DNA from: an uncultured Desulfuromonadales bacterium
GTDB taxonomy: Bacteria > Desulfobacterota > Desulfuromonadia > Desulfuromonadales > Geopsychrobacteraceae
Direction of reading: 5' to 3'
DNA length: 8,623 nucleotides
NCBI GenBank assembly: GCA_945787295.1
Contig: CALZHQ010000116.1
Coordinates: 1-8,623, forward strand
Part shown: in pieces, positions 8,001 to 8,623 of the stretch
How positions within the stretch are numbered: position 1 is the stretch's first letter
Layout of the letters: each line of letters opens with the position of its first letter
Position numbers and translations under genes: made by a program
Notes under the pieces: generated by a model
Told to the model about the DNA's origin: nothing
Database searches by the model: none
What the model saw: only the letters and a program-made list of their open reading frames with translations

Positions 8001-8621
8001 GTCACCGCTTGTCAGTACACCATTTTCGCCGACGAACCAGTTCTCGCCATGAATCCCTTCGCCGGCGCCGACCACGTTGGTCAAAGTGACGGCAGAATCG
8101 CTGGTGTTCAGATCGCTGACACCGGAGAGCTGATCGTTATCGAAGGAGGCGATGCTGGCGTTAAAGTTGATGATGTTCAGCGATGAACAGTAAGTGTCGC
8201 TTGAAAGCGGATCTGCCCAGGTCGCCGTTCCCAATCCGCTGATATTATCGTCTCCGGTGAAAGTAAAGTCGCTGGTTGCCGACTTGCCGGCAAAATAACG
8301 CAAGCTCTCCAGGAAAATCTCCGACTGTGGATTGCCCCAGTTGCTGCATTGGCCGTCGCTCCAGGCACCGGTCGGCGGACGGTTGAAGTCGAAGTCACAG
8401 TCATCGCCGCTGCCGGAATCCTTGTAATGCCCCCCATCGTGCTTATATCCGTAGATCCGCAGCAGATCGAGGGTGTTGACAATCGCTCCCGCCGAAGGAG
8501 CCGTCTTGAAGGTACCGTCGGTGTGCCAGACAGGTCGCCGCGTTTCCGGGACCGAAGAGCATGCCGGCTTCCAGGTAGCGGTCGATAGCGGCATGGTCGG
8601 ACGGCATGTTCGCGCCCTCGG
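5058..8621 (-). CDS. pilY1: PilY1-like type IV pilus tip protein, copy A (C-terminal part; 5' end replaced or missing)
   Basis: The frame ends at TAA (5060-5058) and is open to the window edge, but PilY1 similarity begins only near 8520 (GTFKT...). The ATG at 8594 is not a real start. Numbering from that ATG: residues about 29-345 match copy B; an Asp calcium loop lies at 450-458, followed by the SSAAVASNSTQLKTGTTIYQA region; the PilY1/PilC beta-propeller starts near 669 (HIVYVGSNDGQLHGF), with RYLLDGAPKPGDAYF, the DNDGDKIVD calcium loop (857-865) and AGDLRGNLWKFDFSD; a further Asp loop is at 1089-1100; the end is SWRQVK. The propeller is the part known to govern calcium-dependent pilus extension/retraction in PilY1. 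About 650 N-terminal residues, including the signal peptide, are absent here. Upstream of 8536 the DNA encodes glutamate dehydrogenase in another frame. Family assignment is very sure; whether a full gene exists is not. Confidence 0.93.
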   Translation of the reverse strand, partial: PRARTCRPTMPLSTATWKPACSSVPETRRPVWHTDGTFKTAPSAGAIVNTLDLLRIYGYKHDGGHYKDSGSGDDCDFDFNRPPTGAWSDGQCSNWGNPQSEIFLESLRYFAGKSATSDFTFTGDDNISGLGTATWADPLSSDTYCSSLNIINFNASIASFDNDQLSGVSDLNTSDSAVTLTNVVGAGEGIHGENWFVGENGVLTSGDASYQICTSKAVSALGSVEGTCPEAPKSDGSFQIAGLAHHAFTEDIRSDLEEDQNVKTFGVALAAAVPKIVAPFPGNPAKKVTILPACRDHRMTPPGPCSIINFKVINQDVISGTGSFYIQWEASASGGDYDQDMMGILSYQISTSTSEISITTDVLAKSAGMISPFGYTLSGTDADGFHAHSGVNSYDYTDPSGKQGCTDCAVGDAATTETYTITGDSAGLLEQPLYYAAKWGGYDKDNPSVTFPTDDASWDADGDGLPDNYFFSTNPSQLEASLGKVFTDLAEITSSSAAVASNSTQLKTGTTIYQAKFNSADWSGEFLGIGLSKDTSGNVVVTQLWNAEAEYPAPASRNIYTLNPGATSAPYGIEFKWGTSGAPLTAGQQLLLNTNIAGGLDSLGEDRVNYFRGDRSVERQNGGSLRDRNKVLGDIVNSDPVFVGTPDYGYSKLTGTEGTAYTSFRAGTTYSGRKHIVYVGSNDGQLHGFNAETGVEEFAYVPNSIITYLPRLTATNYGTQQNGHRYLLDGAPKPGDAYFDSAWHTVLLGTTGAGAKTVFALDITDPGSFDANDVMWEITPATMDASSTLVYEDLGYTIPQPTIGRLATGEWVAFISNGYHSANGKAILYVVDIATGLPLATTYGTIDVGVGDTTTPNGLSTPVPVDNDGDKIVDFVYAGDLRGNLWKFDFSDALTSKWGVAYKSGSTPAPLFTARGPSSEVQPITVRPAVGRHPNGSDIMVWFGTGKFFDSNDNVVDPVVSSRPVETFYGIQDKGSAIATTDRSDLQSQSILYEGAVPDPTEPGEFLFDGREIRVVSQNSVAYGTGSGAKVGWYLDLVSPNTPVKRGERVVEQPVLNNGKIIFVTLIPSDSPCEPGGTSWLMEMDPFSGGRLDTTIFDADGDGDIDSGDKVTVTVGGTDIVVTVTGIESEEGIIQAPKILDDDSDVNSDGTSTQQKVFSGSTGELMFQEEKGGDLSDKGRQSWRQVK
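5295..5330 (-). other. Second C-terminal EF-hand-like loop of PilY1-A
   Basis: DADGDGDIDSGD, residues 1089-1100 from the 8594 Met, has acidic residues at 1, 3, 5, 7, 9 and 12, like a full EF-hand or dockerin loop. It lies in a late propeller segment after MEMDPFSGGRLDTTIF and before a Thr/Val-rich beta hairpin. Calcium binding is inferred. Confidence 0.7.
6000..6026 (-). other. Beta-propeller calcium-binding loop of PilY1-A
   Basis: DNDGDKIVD, residues 857-865 from the 8594 Met, directly precedes FVYAGDLRGNLWKFD. Position and ligand spacing match the EF-hand-like site in the Pseudomonas aeruginosa PilY1 propeller that controls pilus retraction. All four Asp ligands (1, 3, 5, 9) are present, so the site should be functional. 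Confidence 0.8.
7221..7247 (-). other. DxDxDxxxD calcium-type loop before the beta-propeller of PilY1-A
   Basis: The sequence DADGDGLPD (residues 450-458 from the 8594 Met) is followed by NYFFSTNPSQLEASLGKVF. Asp occupies positions 1, 3, 5 and 9. This 'DxDGDGxPDNYF' block is a conserved hinge ahead of the propeller in PilY1 proteins. Calcium binding is inferred. Confidence 0.75.
7579..8520 (-). repeat. pilY1 paralogous segment, copy A member
   Basis: Partner of 21-965. The alignment stops sharply at about 8520. Beyond this point copy B continues with a normal PilY1 sequence (residues NIGSIIDEIDLND), but copy A does not. The 32-bp exact match lies at 7915-7946. This same-orientation repeat flanks pilE, pilW and pilX. 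Confidence 0.9.
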
Positions 8622-8622
8622 C
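8536..8622 (-). pseudogene. gdhA: Fragment of NADP-type glutamate dehydrogenase joined to pilY1-A
   Basis: In a frame different from pilY1-A, the minus strand encodes AEGANMPSDHAAIDRYLEAG followed by MLFGPGNAA. This matches the C-terminal glutamate dehydrogenase signature 'AEGANMPTT.EA...F..AGVLFAPGKAANAGGVA' as I recall it from GdhA. The match stops after GNAA, exactly where 'NAGGV' should follow, and the frame then hits a stop inside the pilY1 sequence. GDH is a cytoplasmic ammonium-assimilation enzyme with no link to pili, so this is a junction, not a domain. Its upstream part lies outside the window. It may be a chimeric assembly end or a genuine truncating rearrangement. Confidence 0.78.
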
Positions 8623-8623
8623 C

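Noticed and set aside
8592..8594. ATG at 8594 as the start of pilY1-A (1178 aa).
   Set aside because: The first ~28 residues after it are out-of-frame glutamate dehydrogenase sequence, there is no signal peptide, and copy B shows about 650 residues should precede this region.

Overview
The window is one minus-strand block of type IV pilus genes. It carries minor pilins plus two copies of the large tip adhesin/assembly factor PilY1. In transcription order (high to low coordinates) it reads: the C-terminal two thirds of a first pilY1 (copy A, 8520 to 5058), a hairpin, a PilE-like prepilin (4980 to 4576), pilW (4560 to 3463), pilX (3466 to 2957), and the N-terminal part of a second pilY1 (copy B, 2938 running off the window at base 1). 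Gene spacing is tight: 15 nt from pilE to pilW, a 4-nt ATGA overlap from pilW to pilX, and 18 nt from pilX to pilY1-B. These four genes look like one transcription unit. No stretch of 300 bases or more lacks a gene.

The organism is a didermic (Gram-negative) bacterium with type IVa pili and moderately high GC. The PilY1 subtype has a non-canonical 'NMSNDHQL' segment where a von Willebrand A metal site would be, followed by an Asp-rich loop and 'YYGYFDPYKCYNY'. From memory this resembles proteins of Desulfuromonadota/Geobacter-like and some other proteobacteria. That assignment is tentative.

The minor pilins PilE, PilW and PilX are expected to be processed by the prepilin peptidase and to prime pilus assembly in the inner membrane. 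PilY1 is expected to be exported by its signal peptide and to sit on the minor-pilin complex at the pilus tip, where it handles adhesion and calcium-dependent control of extension and retraction. The two pilY1 copies overlap inside the window (21-965 and 7579-8520). There they are clearly paralogous, roughly three quarters identical in protein by eye, with exact DNA runs up to about 32 bp. They are therefore not a simple assembly duplicate.

Four points stand out. (1) Copy B begins with a predicted carbohydrate-binding-module-like jelly roll not typical of PilY1. (2) Copy B has an 8-G tract at codons 65-68, reminiscent of phase-variable neisserial pilC. (3) At least four DxDxDxxxD calcium loops are distributed across the two copies. 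(4) The last ~90 bases of the window encode a fragment of NADP-type glutamate dehydrogenase joined abruptly to pilY1-A. This is most simply a chimeric assembly junction, or otherwise a real rearrangement that truncated pilY1-A.
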